Under the pieces are notes generated by a model that saw only the letters and a program-made list of their open reading frames with translations, did no database searches and had not been told where the DNA came from. From Mycolicibacterium bacteremicum (GTDB lineage Bacteria; Actinomycetota; Actinomycetes; Mycobacteriales; Mycobacteriaceae), in contig NZ_MVHJ01000012.1 of assembly GCF_002086115.1 (NCBI RefSeq), positions 62,001 through 126,000 on the forward strand: DNA of 64,000 nt, in the 5' to 3' direction. Each line of letters starts with the position of its first letter. Position 1 is the first letter of the stretch. This document shows positions 20,548 to 30,742 of this stretch, one piece after another. Position numbers and translations under genes: made by a program.

Positions 20548-21360
20548 CTACTTCGCGATGGCGGGCGGCTCAGGGGTGGCGATGCCGGCCGGGCCGAGGT
20601 TCTTCTCGAACGCCGCCGCCCACGCGCCCTCTGTCTCCATCTTGGTGATGGCATCGTTGATCTTGGTCTGCAGCTCGGAGTCGTCCTTCTTCAGGCCGAT
20701 GCCGTAGTTCTCCTCGGAGAACGGCTCACCGACGAGCTTGAAGGTGCCGGGATCCTGCGCGGCGTACCCCGCCAGGATGACCTCGTCGGTGGTCACCGCG
20801 TCGATCGCCCCGCTCTTGAGCGCCTCCACGCACGCCGAATAGGTGTCGTACTGCTGCAACTGCACCCCGGGGTACTTGTCCTTGATGCGCTGGGCCGGCG
20901 TGGACCCGGTGACCGAACACAGCTTCTTGTTGTTCTCCAACGACTCGGCGCCGACGATATCGCTGTTGTCGGCACGCACCAGCAGACTCTGGCCGGTGAC
21001 CAGGTACGGCCCCGCGAAGCTGACCTTTTCCTTGCGGGCATCGGTGATTGAGTAGGTCGCGGCGATGAAGTCCACCTGGCCGTTCTGGATCAGCGTCTCG
21101 CGCTGGCCGGACGGCGCCTCCTTCCATTCGATCTGGTCGGGGGTGTAGCCCAGCTGCTCGGCGACATACGTCGCGACATCGACGTCGAAGCCACTCATCG
21201 AGCCGTCCGGATTCTTCAGGCCCAGGCCGGGCTGGTCGAACTTGGTGCCGATGACGACCTTGTTCTCGTCGCCTCCGGATCCGCCACCACAGGCGGCCAG
21301 GGACAGCGGCAGCGCGGCGGCCAGTACGGCCGCGGCAGCCACCCGAACTCGAAATGACAT
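20548..21360 (-). CDS. gluB: Glutamate-type ABC transporter substrate-binding lipoprotein
   Basis: Extracellular solute-binding protein of 270 residues (family 3). The N-terminal signal ends in the lipobox LAAC, so Cys24 should be lipidated and anchor the protein outside the membrane. The body has the bilobed type II binding-protein features FDQPGLGLKNPDGSMSGFDVD and VDFIAATYSITDARKEKVSF. ATG at 21360 follows gluA by 16 bases. Acidic amino acids are the likely ligand by similarity to GluB. Confidence 0.92.
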   Translation of the reverse strand: MSFRVRVAAAAVLAAALPLSLAACGGGSGGDENKVVIGTKFDQPGLGLKNPDGSMSGFDVDVATYVAEQLGYTPDQIEWKEAPSGQRETLIQNGQVDFIAATYSITDARKEKVSFAGPYLVTGQSLLVRADNSDIVGAESLENNKKLCSVTGSTPAQRIKDKYPGVQLQQYDTYSACVEALKSGAIDAVTTDEVILAGYAAQDPGTFKLVGEPFSEENYGIGLKKDDSELQTKINDAITKMETEGAWAAAFEKNLGPAGIATPEPPAIAK

Positions 21361-21376
21361 CGCGTGCTCCTTCGAT

Positions 21377-22129
21377 TCAGTGGTTGAGAATCTTGCCGAG
21401 GAAGTCCTTGGCACGGTCGGATTTCGGATTGCTGAAGAACTCCTCGGGCGCGGCGTCCTCGACGATCGCACCGTCGGCCATGAACACCACCCGCTGTGAG
21501 GCGCGGCGCGCGAAACCCATCTCGTGGGTGACCACCAGCATCGTCATGCCATCGGTGGCCAGATCGGTCATGACGGCCAGCACCTCTTTGATCATCTCCG
21601 GATCCAGCGCGCTGGTGGGTTCGTCGAACAGCATGACCTTCGGGCTCATCGCCAGCGAGCGGGCGATCGCCACCCGCTGCTGCTGCCCGCCGGACAGCTG
21701 GGCGGGGTACTTGTCGGCCTGGTTGGCGATGCCGACCCGGTCCAGCAGTGCCATCCCCTCGGTGCGGGCCTTGTCCTTGCCCAGCTTTCGCACCTTGACG
21801 GGTGCGAGCATGACGTTCTCGATGATCGTCTTGTGCGCGAACAGGTTGAACGACTGGAACACCATGCCGACGTCGGAGCGCAACTGAGCCAGTTTGCGGC
21901 CCTCTTCGGGCAGCACCTCGCCGTCGATGGTGATGGTGCCCTCATCGATCGGCTCGAGCCGATTGATGGTGCGGCACAAGGTGGATTTGCCCGAACCCGA
22001 CGGGCCGAGCACCACGACGACCTGTCCGCGCGGGACATCGAGGTTGATGTCCTTGAGCACGTGCAGATCGCCGAAATGCTTGTTGACAGCCTGTAGCGAG
22101 ATCATCGGGACCGAAGCCGCGGTGGTCAT
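21377..22129 (-). CDS. gluA: Glutamate-type ABC transporter ATP-binding protein
   Basis: ABC ATPase of 250 residues, first gene of the gluABCD operon. Walker A is GPSGSGKST (about 42-50), the signature is LSGGQQQR, Walker B is [13 protein letters not shown] and the H-loop is VVTHEMGFA. The start at 22129 fits a TAGGGT hexamer that would begin RNA two bases before the ATG. A later ATG (MISLQAV) is possible. It diverges from miaB, 66 bases away. Absent at this place in M. tuberculosis but known next to miaB in fast growers. Confidence 0.93.
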   Translation of the reverse strand: MTTAASVPMISLQAVNKHFGDLHVLKDINLDVPRGQVVVVLGPSGSGKSTLCRTINRLEPIDEGTITIDGEVLPEEGRKLAQLRSDVGMVFQSFNLFAHKTIIENVMLAPVKVRKLGKDKARTEGMALLDRVGIANQADKYPAQLSGGQQQRVAIARSLAMSPKVMLFDEPTSALDPEMIKEVLAVMTDLATDGMTMLVVTHEMGFARRASQRVVFMADGAIVEDAAPEEFFSNPKSDRAKDFLGKILNH

Positions 22130-22195
22130 GGGCTCTGACCCTACCCAGGGAACGCTCAGGATGGGGCGTATCGACACCCCCGTAACATGAACGTC

Positions 22196-23743
22196 GTGAG
22201 TTCCATGGTTGCTGCCGACGTACGGGCGGATAGCGAGACACCCGCCGGCGTCGCCGTGCGCACCTATCAGGTGCGCACCTATGGCTGCCAGATGAACGTG
22301 CACGACTCCGAGCGGTTGTCGGGCCTGCTGGAGGCCGCCGGGTACGCGCGCGCCGCCGACGGTCAGGACGCCGACATCGTGGTGTTCAACACCTGCGCGG
22401 TCCGGGAGAACGCCGACAACAAGCTCTACGGCAACCTCAGTCACCTGGCCCCGCGCAAGGCCGGCGACCCGAACATGCAGATCGCGGTCGGGGGATGTTT
22501 GGCCCAGAAGGACCGCGACACCGTCCTGACGAAGGCGCCGTGGGTGGATGTGGTGTTCGGCACCCACAACATCGGTTCGCTGCCGGTGCTGCTCGAACGC
22601 GCCCGGCACCAGCGTGTCGCGCAGGTCGAGATTGCCGAAGCGCTACAGGAATTCCCGTCGGCCCTGCCGGCCGCCCGCGAATCGGCTTACGCGGCATGGG
22701 TTTCCATATCCGTCGGCTGCAACAACACCTGCACGTTCTGCATCGTGCCCGCGCTGCGCGGCAAGGAGGTCGACCGCCGGCCCGGCGACATCCTGGCCGA
22801 GGTGACGACACTGGTCGACCAGGGTGTGCTCGAGGTCACCCTGTTGGGTCAGAACGTGAACGCCTACGGCGTGTCCTTTGCCGACCCCGATGTTCCCCGC
22901 AACCGCGGTGCCTTCGCCGAACTGCTGCGCGCCTGCGGCGGTATCGCCGGCCTGGAGCGAGTGCGGTTCACCTCACCGCACCCGGCCGAATTCACCGATG
23001 ACGTCATCGAGGCGATGGCCGCCACACCCAATGTGTGCCCGACGCTGCACATGCCGCTGCAGTCCGGATCCGACCGCATCCTCAAGGCGATGCGGCGGTC
23101 CTACCGTGCCGAGAAGTTCCTCGGCATCATCGACCGTGTCCGCGCGGCGATTCCGCACGCCGCCATCACCACCGACATCATCGTCGGCTTCCCCGGGGAG
23201 ACCGAGGAGGACTTCCAGGCCACCCTGGATGTGGTGGCCCGGGCGAGGTTCGCCAGTGCCTTCACGTTCCAATACTCCAAGCGGCCCGGCACCCCGGCCG
23301 CCGAGCTTGCCGACCAGCTGCCCAAAGAGGTTGTCGGCGAACGGTATCAACGGCTCATCGCCCTGCAGGAGCAGATCTCCTGGGACGAGAACAAGGCCCA
23401 GGTCGGCCGCGAGGTCGAGTTGCTGGTGGCCGCCGGTGAGGGCCGCAAGGATGCGGCCACCGCGCGGTTGTCCGGCCGTGCCCGCGACGGCCGGCTGGTG
23501 CACTTCGATGCCGGCGGCGCCGACATCCGGCCCGGCGACATCGTCACCACCACGGTCACCCGCGCGGCCCCGCACTTCCTGGTCGCCGACGGTCCGGTGC
23601 GCACCCATCGGCGCACCCGCGCCGGCGACGCCCACGCCGCCGGTCGGCGACCGGTGACCGGGGTCGGTCTGGGCATGCCGGGTATCGGCGCGCCGCCGGC
23701 CACCGCCACCACCGATTGTTCGACGTCTGGATGCGCATTGTGA
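22196..23743 (+). CDS. miaB: tRNA-2-methylthio-N6-dimethylallyladenosine synthase MiaB
   Basis: Radical-SAM methylthiotransferase of 515 residues that acts after MiaA on A37 of tRNAs. The N-terminal cluster cysteines lie in [15 protein letters not shown] and VGGCLAQK; the radical-SAM triad is CNNTCTFC; the TRAM domain is near residues 405-470. I prefer GTG 22196, because TAACAT (22183-22188) would start RNA at about 22195; ATG 22187 would overlap the -10. The extra Pro/Gly-rich tail (last 40 residues) is less conserved. Its stop overlaps the next gene. Confidence 0.95.
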   Translation: MSSMVAADVRADSETPAGVAVRTYQVRTYGCQMNVHDSERLSGLLEAAGYARAADGQDADIVVFNTCAVRENADNKLYGNLSHLAPRKAGDPNMQIAVGGCLAQKDRDTVLTKAPWVDVVFGTHNIGSLPVLLERARHQRVAQVEIAEALQEFPSALPAARESAYAAWVSISVGCNNTCTFCIVPALRGKEVDRRPGDILAEVTTLVDQGVLEVTLLGQNVNAYGVSFADPDVPRNRGAFAELLRACGGIAGLERVRFTSPHPAEFTDDVIEAMAATPNVCPTLHMPLQSGSDRILKAMRRSYRAEKFLGIIDRVRAAIPHAAITTDIIVGFPGETEEDFQATLDVVARARFASAFTFQYSKRPGTPAAELADQLPKEVVGERYQRLIALQEQISWDENKAQVGREVELLVAAGEGRKDAATARLSGRARDGRLVHFDAGGADIRPGDIVTTTVTRAAPHFLVADGPVRTHRRTRAGDAHAAGRRPVTGVGLGMPGIGAPPATATTDCSTSGCAL

Positions 23744-24318
23744 GTGAGAAGAATTCGGCCGGTTTCGAGGACTTCAAGGACGACCTGGAGGCCGCCGAAC
23801 GGCGGGTGGCCTCCGAGATCGACCCCGGCGCCCGGGCCCTGGTGGTGGCGGTCTGCGTCTTCGTGCTGCTCGGCACGTTCGTGCTGCCGCACACCGGATC
23901 CGCCCGCGGCCTGGACATCCTGGTGGCCAGTGACGCCGCGCACAGCGCCGGGTTGTCATTGCCCTCGCGCGTATTCGTCTGGCTGGCACTGGTGTTCGGC
24001 GTCGGCTTCTCCATCCTGGCGCTGCTGACCCGGCGCTGGACGTTGGCCTGGATCGCACTGGCCGGTACCACGGTGGCCTGCCCGGCCGGGATGCTCGCGG
24101 TGTGGTCGCGCCAGACCGCCGGCGCCGATCTGCCCGGGCCGGGGATCGGTCTGGTGATCGCCTGGATCGCCGTCCTGGTACTGGCGTTCCACTGGGCCCG
24201 GGTGGTCTGGACCCGCACCGCGGTGCACCTCAGCGCCGAAGAGGAGCGCCGCCGGGCCATCGCCGTGCAGCAGCGCAGGTCACTGCTCGACGAGCCGAAC
24301 CCGGACGGCCCGAGCTAG
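23740..24318 (+). CDS. Conserved membrane protein (Rv2732c-like)
   Basis: Protein of 192 residues with a charged N-terminus and four hydrophobic helices (about 30-48, 76-98, 102-124, 138-160). Ortholog of Rv2732c by position and layout; function unknown. The GTG overlaps the miaB stop (GTGA), so translation is coupled; an ATG three codons upstream (MRIVSEK) is the alternative. It converges with the DUF349 gene, overlapping it by four bases. Confidence 0.82.
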   Translation: MSEKNSAGFEDFKDDLEAAERRVASEIDPGARALVVAVCVFVLLGTFVLPHTGSARGLDILVASDAAHSAGLSLPSRVFVWLALVFGVGFSILALLTRRWTLAWIALAGTTVACPAGMLAVWSRQTAGADLPGPGIGLVIAWIAVLVLAFHWARVVWTRTAVHLSAEEERRRAIAVQQRRSLLDEPNPDGPS

Positions 24319-25673
24319 CGCTTCTTGGTGACGGCCTCGGCGGCCGTCCCGGCCCACTCCCGCCATTGCGCGGCACTGGCCCGGGCCTTCTCGGCATCCT
24401 TGGTCTTGCCCGCCGCCTCGGCCTTCTCGGCCTGGCGCTCGAACTGCTCGGCGCGCTCCCGGAACTGGTCGGCACGGGCCTGGGCCTCGGCGTCGGTGTG
24501 ATCGACGGTCTGCGCGTCGCGGACCTTCTTCTCGACCGCGCGCAGCCGGCGCTCCAGGTCGGCAGACCGCTCGCGCGGCACCTTGCCGATGGCGTCCCAT
24601 TTGTCACCGATGGTCCGCAACGCGGTCTGGGCGGCCTTGGGGTCGGAGGTGTCGATGCGCTCGGCCTCGGCCAGCAGCTTCTCCTTGGCCTCCGCATTCG
24701 CGGTGAACTCGGCGTCACGTTCGGCGTTGACGGCGTTGCGGGCGGCGAAGAAGGTGTCCTGGGCGGCCTTGAACCGGGCCCACAGGGCGTCGTCGACGTC
24801 CTTGGCCGCGCGGCCGGCCGCCTTCCACTGCGCCAGCAGGTCGCGGAACGTCGCCGCGGTCGCCGCCCAATCGGTCGAGTCGCTGAGCTTCTCGGCCCGC
24901 TCACACAGCGCTTCCTTGGCCTGCCGGGCCCCGACCCGTTCCCGGTCGAGTTCGGCGAAGTGCGAGCCGCGGCGCCGGTTGAACGCCTCGCGCGCCGCCG
25001 AATAGCGCTTCCACAGCGCGTCGTCGGTCTTGCGGTCCAGGCCGGTGATGGTGCGCCACTCGTCGAGGATCGCGCGCAGCCGGTCCCCGGCGGCCTTCCA
25101 CTGGCCGGTCGCGTTGGCGATCTCCTCGGCCTCGGCGGCCAACGCCTCCTTGCGTGCGGTCTGTGCGGCGCGGTGCTCGTCGCGGCGCGCCCGCTCCTCG
25201 GCGGCAGCCCCATCGGCGTGTTCGACGATGCCGGTCAGCCGGGACGCCACGGCGTCCACATCACCGAGCACCGCGGCGGTGGGCAGCGTCTCCAGCAGAG
25301 CCGCGGCGGCCGACTTGATCTTGCGGGCATCTCCGGTGCCGGCGGCCAGCCGGGTCTCCAGCAGCGCCACCTCGGTGTTCAGGTCGTCGTAGCGGCGGCC
25401 GAAATGGGAGAAGGCCGCCTCGGCGTCTCCGGCCTGCCACGACCCGATGACCCGTTCCCCGGCCGAGGTGATGAGCACGACCGTGCCGTCGGCTTCGACG
25501 CGGCCGAACCGGTGCGGGTCGACCGATGGCGGGACGACGGGCGCGGCCGCGGCGGCCGCGGGTCGGGGATGGGGTGCGGGCCGCGGTCCGGGACGAGGAA
25601 CGGGTTTGGGCGCCGGCGTGGGTGCCGCAGCCGCCACGGTCTCGCCCGAATCTGAATCGCTGGTTGTCATCAT
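24315..25673 (-). CDS. DUF349 repeat protein
   Basis: Protein of 452 residues, ortholog of Rv2731. A Pro/Ala-rich N-terminal 55 residues precedes several DUF349 helical repeats, each centred on a W-K-x-A-G/F-x-x-x-R-D pattern ([50 protein letters not shown]). The rest is highly charged coiled coil. DUF349 proteins have been linked to translation and nucleic-acid processes, but no reaction is known. Its start has two consecutive ATGs after a GAGGAAG ribosome site. Confidence 0.85.
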   Translation of the reverse strand: MMTTSDSDSGETVAAAAPTPAPKPVPRPGPRPAPHPRPAAAAAAPVVPPSVDPHRFGRVEADGTVVLITSAGERVIGSWQAGDAEAAFSHFGRRYDDLNTEVALLETRLAAGTGDARKIKSAAAALLETLPTAAVLGDVDAVASRLTGIVEHADGAAAEERARRDEHRAAQTARKEALAAEAEEIANATGQWKAAGDRLRAILDEWRTITGLDRKTDDALWKRYSAAREAFNRRRGSHFAELDRERVGARQAKEALCERAEKLSDSTDWAATAATFRDLLAQWKAAGRAAKDVDDALWARFKAAQDTFFAARNAVNAERDAEFTANAEAKEKLLAEAERIDTSDPKAAQTALRTIGDKWDAIGKVPRERSADLERRLRAVEKKVRDAQTVDHTDAEAQARADQFRERAEQFERQAEKAEAAGKTKDAEKARASAAQWREWAGTAAEAVTKKR

Positions 25674-25863
25674 CTTCCTCGCACTCCCGCATGGTCTGAC
25701 CCACGCACCTGCCGCGCGACGCGGCGCCTCAATGCTTCCGAGGGCTATTCAAGCAGGTCGATCCCCGTCGTGCGCGCAGCTTCGCGATGCGTGCGCGTTC
25801 TGCGGTTGCGATCCGAACGGGTTTACCGGCACCCTCAGGACCCGGAGCCCCGAGGAGGACCCG

Positions 25864-26745
25864 TTGGACAAGGCGGACATCGCCGCGCTGCTGGCGCTGG
25901 GCGCCGCGCTGTTCATCGCCATCGGCGATGTCATCCATCAGCGCTCGGCCCACGAGGTCACCGACGAGGACGTCAGCCATCTGACGCTGTTCCTTCGGCT
26001 GTTGCGCGACCGCGCCTGGTGGATCGGCAGCCTGGTCTCCGCGGTCGGCTTCGGCCTGCAGGCCGCCGCGCTGGGTCTGGGCTCGGTGCTGCTGGTGCAG
26101 GCGCTGCTGGTCACCTCGCTGCTGTTCGCGTTGCCGCTCAACGCCCGCGCCAACCACCACCGGGTGAGCCGGTTCGAGTGGACCTGGGCGGTCCTGCTGG
26201 CGGTGTCGGTGGCCGTGATCGTCACCGTCGGCAACCCGACGGCCGGCCAGGCCCGGGCGGGTTCGGAGGTCTGGCTGGCCGTCGGCGCGGTGCTGGGCCC
26301 GGCGCTGGTGCTGTGCATCGTCGGGGCCCGGATCTGGTCGGGCCGACCGCTCGGGGCGATCCTGCTGGCGATCGTGTCGGGCGCGTTGTGGGGTGTGTTC
26401 GCGATCCTCACCAAGGCCGTGGTGGACCGGCTCGGCGACGGCTTTTGGGAGCTGCTGCGCACCCCGGAGCTCTACGCCTGGGCACTGGTGGCGGTGGCCG
26501 GCACCGGATATCAGCAGGCCGCGTTCCGGGCCGGTGCGCTGACCGCGTCGCTGCCGACGATGACCGTGACCGAACCGGTGGTGGCCTCCGCGCTCGGTGT
26601 GGTGGTGCTCGGGGAGACGTTGCGTCCCGGTGAGGCGGGCTGGATCACCCTGGTGGCGGCGGTCAGCGTGATGGTGCTCGCCACCGCCGCGCTGGCCCGT
26701 GGCGAGGCGGGCTGGGCCGACGGTGAGGTTTCGGCGGGACGCTAG
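25864..26745 (+). CDS. DMT/EamA-like multi-pass membrane transporter (Rv2729c-like)
   Basis: Integral membrane protein of 293 residues with about nine hydrophobic helices, ortholog of Rv2729c. The pattern of two similar halves and the late segment TVTEPVVASALGVVVLGETLRPGEAGW are typical of the drug/metabolite transporter superfamily, near the DMT/NIPA-like group. TTG 25864 was chosen because GAGGA lies upstream and LDKADIAALLALGAALF begins the first helix. The 190 bases before it, divergent from the DUF349 gene, show no other feature. Substrate unknown. Confidence 0.82.
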   Translation: MDKADIAALLALGAALFIAIGDVIHQRSAHEVTDEDVSHLTLFLRLLRDRAWWIGSLVSAVGFGLQAAALGLGSVLLVQALLVTSLLFALPLNARANHHRVSRFEWTWAVLLAVSVAVIVTVGNPTAGQARAGSEVWLAVGAVLGPALVLCIVGARIWSGRPLGAILLAIVSGALWGVFAILTKAVVDRLGDGFWELLRTPELYAWALVAVAGTGYQQAAFRAGALTASLPTMTVTEPVVASALGVVVLGETLRPGEAGWITLVAAVSVMVLATAALARGEAGWADGEVSAGR

Positions 26746-26755
26746 CGTGAGGGGC

Positions 26756-27425
26756 GTGTTGACGGCCATTGCCTTGATCCCGTCGGCGCCGATCCTGGTG
26801 CCGGAACTGGCCGGAGCGGCGGCGGCGGAGGTCACCGATCTGCGCGCCGCCGTGCTGGCCGCGGCCGCCGCGTTGCCACCGCGCTGGATCGCGGTCGGCG
26901 CCGGCGACGCCGAGGCCGTCATCGACCACCGTGCGGTGGGCACGCTCGCCGGCTACGGCGCCGATATCCGCGTCGCGCTGTCGCCGGGATCGCGCGAGCC
27001 GGTGGCCGAGCTCCCGCTGGCCGCCCTGATCACCGGCTGGGTGCGCGGGCAGGTGGCCCCGGACACCGCTGCCGAGGTGCACATCGTCGGCCCGGACACC
27101 GCAGATGCGGCCCGGCTGCGCGCGGCGATCGACGCCGCGCCCGACCCGGTCGGGCTGCTCGTGGTCGCCGATGGCGCCCACACCCTGACCGCCGCCGCCC
27201 CCGGCGGGTTCGATCCGGACTCGGTGCCCGCGCAGGCCGCGCTCGACGACGCGCTGGCCGCGGGGGACACCGCGGGGGCTGGCCCGCGCCGCCGCCGGTG
27301 CGGTGGGCCGGGACGCCTACCGGGTGCTGGCGGATCTGATCGGATCGGCGCCGGTGTCGGCGACCGAGCTCTACCGCGGTGCCCCCTACGGCGTCGGCTA
27401 CTTCGCAGGAACGTGGCAGGTATGA
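26756..27425 (+). pseudogene. Class III extradiol dioxygenase B-like protein (Rv2728c-like), frameshifted
   Basis: The N-terminal 170 codons read well as the Rv2728c family, which resembles the class III extradiol dioxygenase subunit B fold (IALIPSAPILVPELAG at the start). The frame breaks in a run of five G (27274-27278). Removing one G restores LARAAAGAVGRDAYRVLADL and the conserved end [19 protein letters not shown] with a TGA at 27423-27425, five bases before miaA. As given, the frame ends in Arg-rich nonsense at 27433. It is a sequencing slip or a recent frameshift. TAGCGT ends seven bases before the GTG start. Confidence 0.72.
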
Positions 27426-27429
27426 GCCG

Positions 27430-28338
27430 ATGATCCGACCGGTCGCCGTCATCGGTCCGACCGGCACCGGCAAGTCCGCGTTGGCGCTGGCCTTGGCCCA
27501 GCGGCTCGGCGGCGAGATCGTCAACGCCGATGCCATGCAGCTCTACCGCGGGATGGACATCGGCACCGCGAAACTTCCGCCGGACCAGCGACAGGGCATC
27601 GTGCACCACCAGCTCGACGTTCTCGAGGTCACCGAGAACGCTTCGGTGGCCAGCTACCAGCACAGCGCGGCGGCAGATATCGAGGCCATCATGGCGCGCG
27701 GCGCGGTCCCGGTGATCGTCGGCGGCTCGATGCTCTACATCCAGTCGCTGCTTGACCAGTGGTCGTTCCCGGACACCGACCCGGCGGTGCGGGCCCGGTG
27801 GGAAGCTCGTCTCGCCGAGGTCGGGGTGGCGGCGCTGCACGCCGAGCTGACCCGTGTCGACCCGGCCGCCGGTGCGGCCATCCTCGACACCGACGGGCGA
27901 CGCATCGTGCGGGCGCTGGAGGTCGTGGAGCTCACCGGTGAGCCGTTCGCCGCATCGGCCCCGCGGATCGGCAACCCGCGCTGGGGGACCGAGATCATCG
28001 GATTGGACACCGACACCGCCGCGCTGGACGAGCGGCTGCGGCTGCGCACCGACACCATGTTCGCCGACGGGCTGGTCACCGAGGTGTCGGCGCTGATCGA
28101 GCGCGGTCTGCGCGACGGGGTGACCGCCGCCCGGGCCATCGGTTATGCCCAGGTGCTGGCCGCGTTGGACGCCGGTGATGATCCGGGCTTCGACGCGGCC
28201 CGTGAGTCCACCTTCCTGGGCACCCGCCGCTACGTGCGCCGGCAGCGGTCCTGGTTCCGTCGCGACCACCGGGTGCACTGGCTGGACGCCTCGCGCAGCG
28301 ATCTGACCGGGGCCGCGCTGAGTATCCTGGACAGGTGA
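27430..28338 (+). CDS. miaA: tRNA dimethylallyltransferase MiaA
   Basis: Enzyme of 302 residues that adds dimethylallyl to N6 of A37 in tRNAs reading UNN codons, the substrate later used by MiaB. P-loop GPTGTGKS (10-17), the [15 protein letters not shown] substrate motif, [10 protein letters not shown] and the C-terminal [15 protein letters not shown] are all present. The ATG at 27430 lies just after the restored stop of the upstream gene. The stop overlaps the dapF start (GTGA), so translation is coupled. Confidence 0.97.
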   Translation: MIRPVAVIGPTGTGKSALALALAQRLGGEIVNADAMQLYRGMDIGTAKLPPDQRQGIVHHQLDVLEVTENASVASYQHSAAADIEAIMARGAVPVIVGGSMLYIQSLLDQWSFPDTDPAVRARWEARLAEVGVAALHAELTRVDPAAGAAILDTDGRRIVRALEVVELTGEPFAASAPRIGNPRWGTEIIGLDTDTAALDERLRLRTDTMFADGLVTEVSALIERGLRDGVTAARAIGYAQVLAALDAGDDPGFDAARESTFLGTRRYVRRQRSWFRRDHRVHWLDASRSDLTGAALSILDR

Positions 28339-29210
28339 CTCCCGCCCACGGCCTCCGCTTCTGCAAGGGACACGGCACACAGAACGACTTCGTCGTGCTG
28401 CCCGACCTCGATGCCGAACTCGCGCTGACGCCCGAGTGGGTTGCCGCGTTGTGCGACCGGCGCCGGGGCCTGGGGGCCGACGGGGTGCTGCGGGTCACCA
28501 CGGCGGCGGCCGCGCAGGCCGCCGGTGTCTTCGCTGCGCTGCCCGAGGGGGTGGCCGGGGCCGACTGGTACATGGACTACCGCAACGCCGACGGTTCGAT
28601 CGCCCAGATGTGCGGTAACGGGGTCCGGGTCTTCGCCCACTACCTGCGCGCCTCCGGGCTGGAGCACCGCGACGAGTTCGTGGTCGGCTCGCTGGCCGGC
28701 CCGCGTCCGGTTGTGGTGCACGGATTCGACCCGGCCGACCGCACCCGGGTCGAGGTGACCGTCGACATGGGCAAGGCCGGTCGGCTGGGCGCCGGCTCCG
28801 CCGTCGTCGGTGGGCGCTCCTTCGACGGTCTCGGTGTCGACGTGGGCAATCCGCACCTGGCCTGTGTCACCGACCTGAGCGCCGCGGCGCTGGCCGCCCT
28901 CGATGTGGCCGCACCGGTCACCTTCGACACCGCCCAGTTCCCCGAGGGCGTCAATGTCGAGGTGCTCACCCGGGCCGAATCGGGAGCGGTCGACATGCGC
29001 GTCCACGAACGCGGTGTCGGCGAAACCCGTTCGTGTGGAACGGGAACCGTGGCCGCGGCGCTGGCGGCCCTGATCGACCTGGGCCAGGACACCGGCGAGT
29101 TGCGGGTGCGCGTGCCCGGCGGCGAGGTCGCGGTCACCATCACCGAGGCCACCAGTTACCTGCGCGGCCCGTCGGTCCTCGTCGCATACGGCGAGTACAC
29201 GGGCGAATAA
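28335..29210 (+). CDS. dapF: Diaminopimelate epimerase
   Basis: Epimerase of 291 residues converting LL- to meso-diaminopimelate for peptidoglycan and lysine. Both catalytic cysteines are in place: MCGNGVR (Cys near 93) and SCGTGT (Cys near 234). The substrate motifs [15 protein letters not shown] and DVGNPHLAC are also present. GTG start, overlapping miaA by four bases. Confidence 0.97.
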   Translation: MTPAHGLRFCKGHGTQNDFVVLPDLDAELALTPEWVAALCDRRRGLGADGVLRVTTAAAAQAAGVFAALPEGVAGADWYMDYRNADGSIAQMCGNGVRVFAHYLRASGLEHRDEFVVGSLAGPRPVVVHGFDPADRTRVEVTVDMGKAGRLGAGSAVVGGRSFDGLGVDVGNPHLACVTDLSAAALAALDVAAPVTFDTAQFPEGVNVEVLTRAESGAVDMRVHERGVGETRSCGTGTVAAALAALIDLGQDTGELRVRVPGGEVAVTITEATSYLRGPSVLVAYGEYTGE

Positions 29211-29255
29211 TCACATGCGTGCTGCCCGCGCGGCATGTCACCATCGAAAGCACAT

Positions 29256-30671
29256 ATGACTGAATCCGAATTCACGCCCACCCCGGTGCCGAGCACCGGT
29301 GAACTCGCCCTTGAGGACCGCGCCGCGCTACGGCGCGTGGCCGGGCTGTCGACCGAACTCACCGACATCTCCGAGGTCGAATACCGCCAGCTGCGCCTGG
29401 AGCGGGTGGTCCTGGTCGGGGTGTGGACCGGGGGCAGCGCCGCCGATGTGGACGCCAGCATGGCCGAGCTGGCCGCGCTCGCCGAGACCGCCGGTTCGGA
29501 GGTCCTCGAGGGTGTCGTGCAGCGACGCGACAAACCCGACGCGTCCACCTACATCGGCTCCGGCAAGGCCATCGAACTGCGCGAGATCGTGACCGCCACC
29601 GGCGCGGATACCGTCATCTGCGATGGTGAGCTGAGCCCGGCCCAGCTCAACGCCCTGGAGAAGGCGGTCAAGGTCAAGGTGATCGACCGCACCGCGCTGA
29701 TCCTGGACATCTTCGCCCAGCACGCAACCAGCCGCGAAGGCAAGGCGCAGGTGTCACTGGCGCAGATGGAGTACATGCTGCCGCGGCTGCGCGGTTGGGG
29801 TGAGTCGATGTCCCGGCAGGCCGGTGGCCGGGCCGGTGGCGCCGGCGGTGGCGTGGGTACCCGCGGCCCCGGTGAAACCAAGATCGAGACCGACCGTCGG
29901 CGCATCCGCGAGCGGATGTCCAAGCTGCGCCGCGAGATTCGCGAGATGAAGAAGATCCGCGACACGCAACGGGGGAGCAGACGGCGCAGCGACCTCGCGG
30001 CGCTGGCGATCGTCGGCTACACCAATGCCGGCAAGTCCAGCCTGCTCAACGCCCTCACCGGCGCGGGTGTGCTGGTCGAGAACGCTTTGTTCGCCACCCT
30101 GGAACCCACCACCCGCCGGGGGGAATTCGAGGACGGCCGCGGTTTCGTGCTCACCGATACCGTCGGGTTCGTCCGCCACCTGCCCACCCAGCTCGTCGAG
30201 GCGTTCCGCTCGACGCTGGAGGAGGTCGCCGACGCCGAACTGCTGATCCACGTCGTCGACGGGTCCGATGCCACGCCGCTGGCGCAGATCACTGCGGTCC
30301 GCCAGGTGATCAACGACGTCGTCACCGAGTACGGCATCGCCCCGCCGCCGGAACTGTTGGTGGTCAACAAGATCGACGCCGCCGGCGATCTGGCGCTGGC
30401 CCAGTTGCGGCGCGCCCTGCCCGATGCGGTGTTCGTCTCGGCGCACACCGGTGAGGGTCTGGCGCAGCTGCGGACCCGGATGGCCGAGCTGGTCGAACCG
30501 ACCGACGCCTTCGTCGACGTCACCCTGCCCTATGACCGCGGTGATCTGGTCGCCAGGGTGCACGCCGAGGGACGCATCGAGACCACCGAGCACACCGAGG
30601 CGGGTACCAGGATCGCTGCGCGCGTTCCGGTTCCGCTCGCCGCGGCGCTGAGCGAGTTCAGCAACTGGTAG
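29256..30671 (+). CDS. hflX: GTPase HflX
   Basis: Ribosome-associated GTPase of 471 residues, ortholog of Rv2725c, which splits stalled 70S ribosomes under stress in mycobacteria. The HflX N-terminal domain with DKPDASTYIGSGKA precedes a Gly-rich loop (RAGGAGGGVGTRGPGETKIE). G1 is GYTNAGKS (about 253-260), G3 DTVGF and G4 NKID. I chose ATG 29256 (MTESEFTP); another ATG seven codons upstream has no better ribosome site. It is followed by a strong hairpin. Confidence 0.96.
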   Translation: MTESEFTPTPVPSTGELALEDRAALRRVAGLSTELTDISEVEYRQLRLERVVLVGVWTGGSAADVDASMAELAALAETAGSEVLEGVVQRRDKPDASTYIGSGKAIELREIVTATGADTVICDGELSPAQLNALEKAVKVKVIDRTALILDIFAQHATSREGKAQVSLAQMEYMLPRLRGWGESMSRQAGGRAGGAGGGVGTRGPGETKIETDRRRIRERMSKLRREIREMKKIRDTQRGSRRRSDLAALAIVGYTNAGKSSLLNALTGAGVLVENALFATLEPTTRRGEFEDGRGFVLTDTVGFVRHLPTQLVEAFRSTLEEVADAELLIHVVDGSDATPLAQITAVRQVINDVVTEYGIAPPPELLVVNKIDAAGDLALAQLRRALPDAVFVSAHTGEGLAQLRTRMAELVEPTDAFVDVTLPYDRGDLVARVHAEGRIETTEHTEAGTRIAARVPVPLAAALSEFSNW

Positions 30672-30678
30672 TCGGACA

Positions 30679-30738
30679 CGGGCAGGCGCATCCGGTCAGC
30701 GGAATCCCCCGCGGTTCCCTGGCCGGTGCGCCTGCCCG
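30679..30738. terminator. Bidirectional terminator between hflX and the PE-PPE hydrolase
   Basis: CGGGCAGGCGCA (30679-30690) pairs perfectly with TGCGCCTGCCCG (30727-30738), and an inner CCGG/CCGG (30692-30695 with 30723-30726) extends the stem. It sits between the converging stops at 30671 and 30743. Confidence 0.75.
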
Positions 30739-30742
30739 CGGG

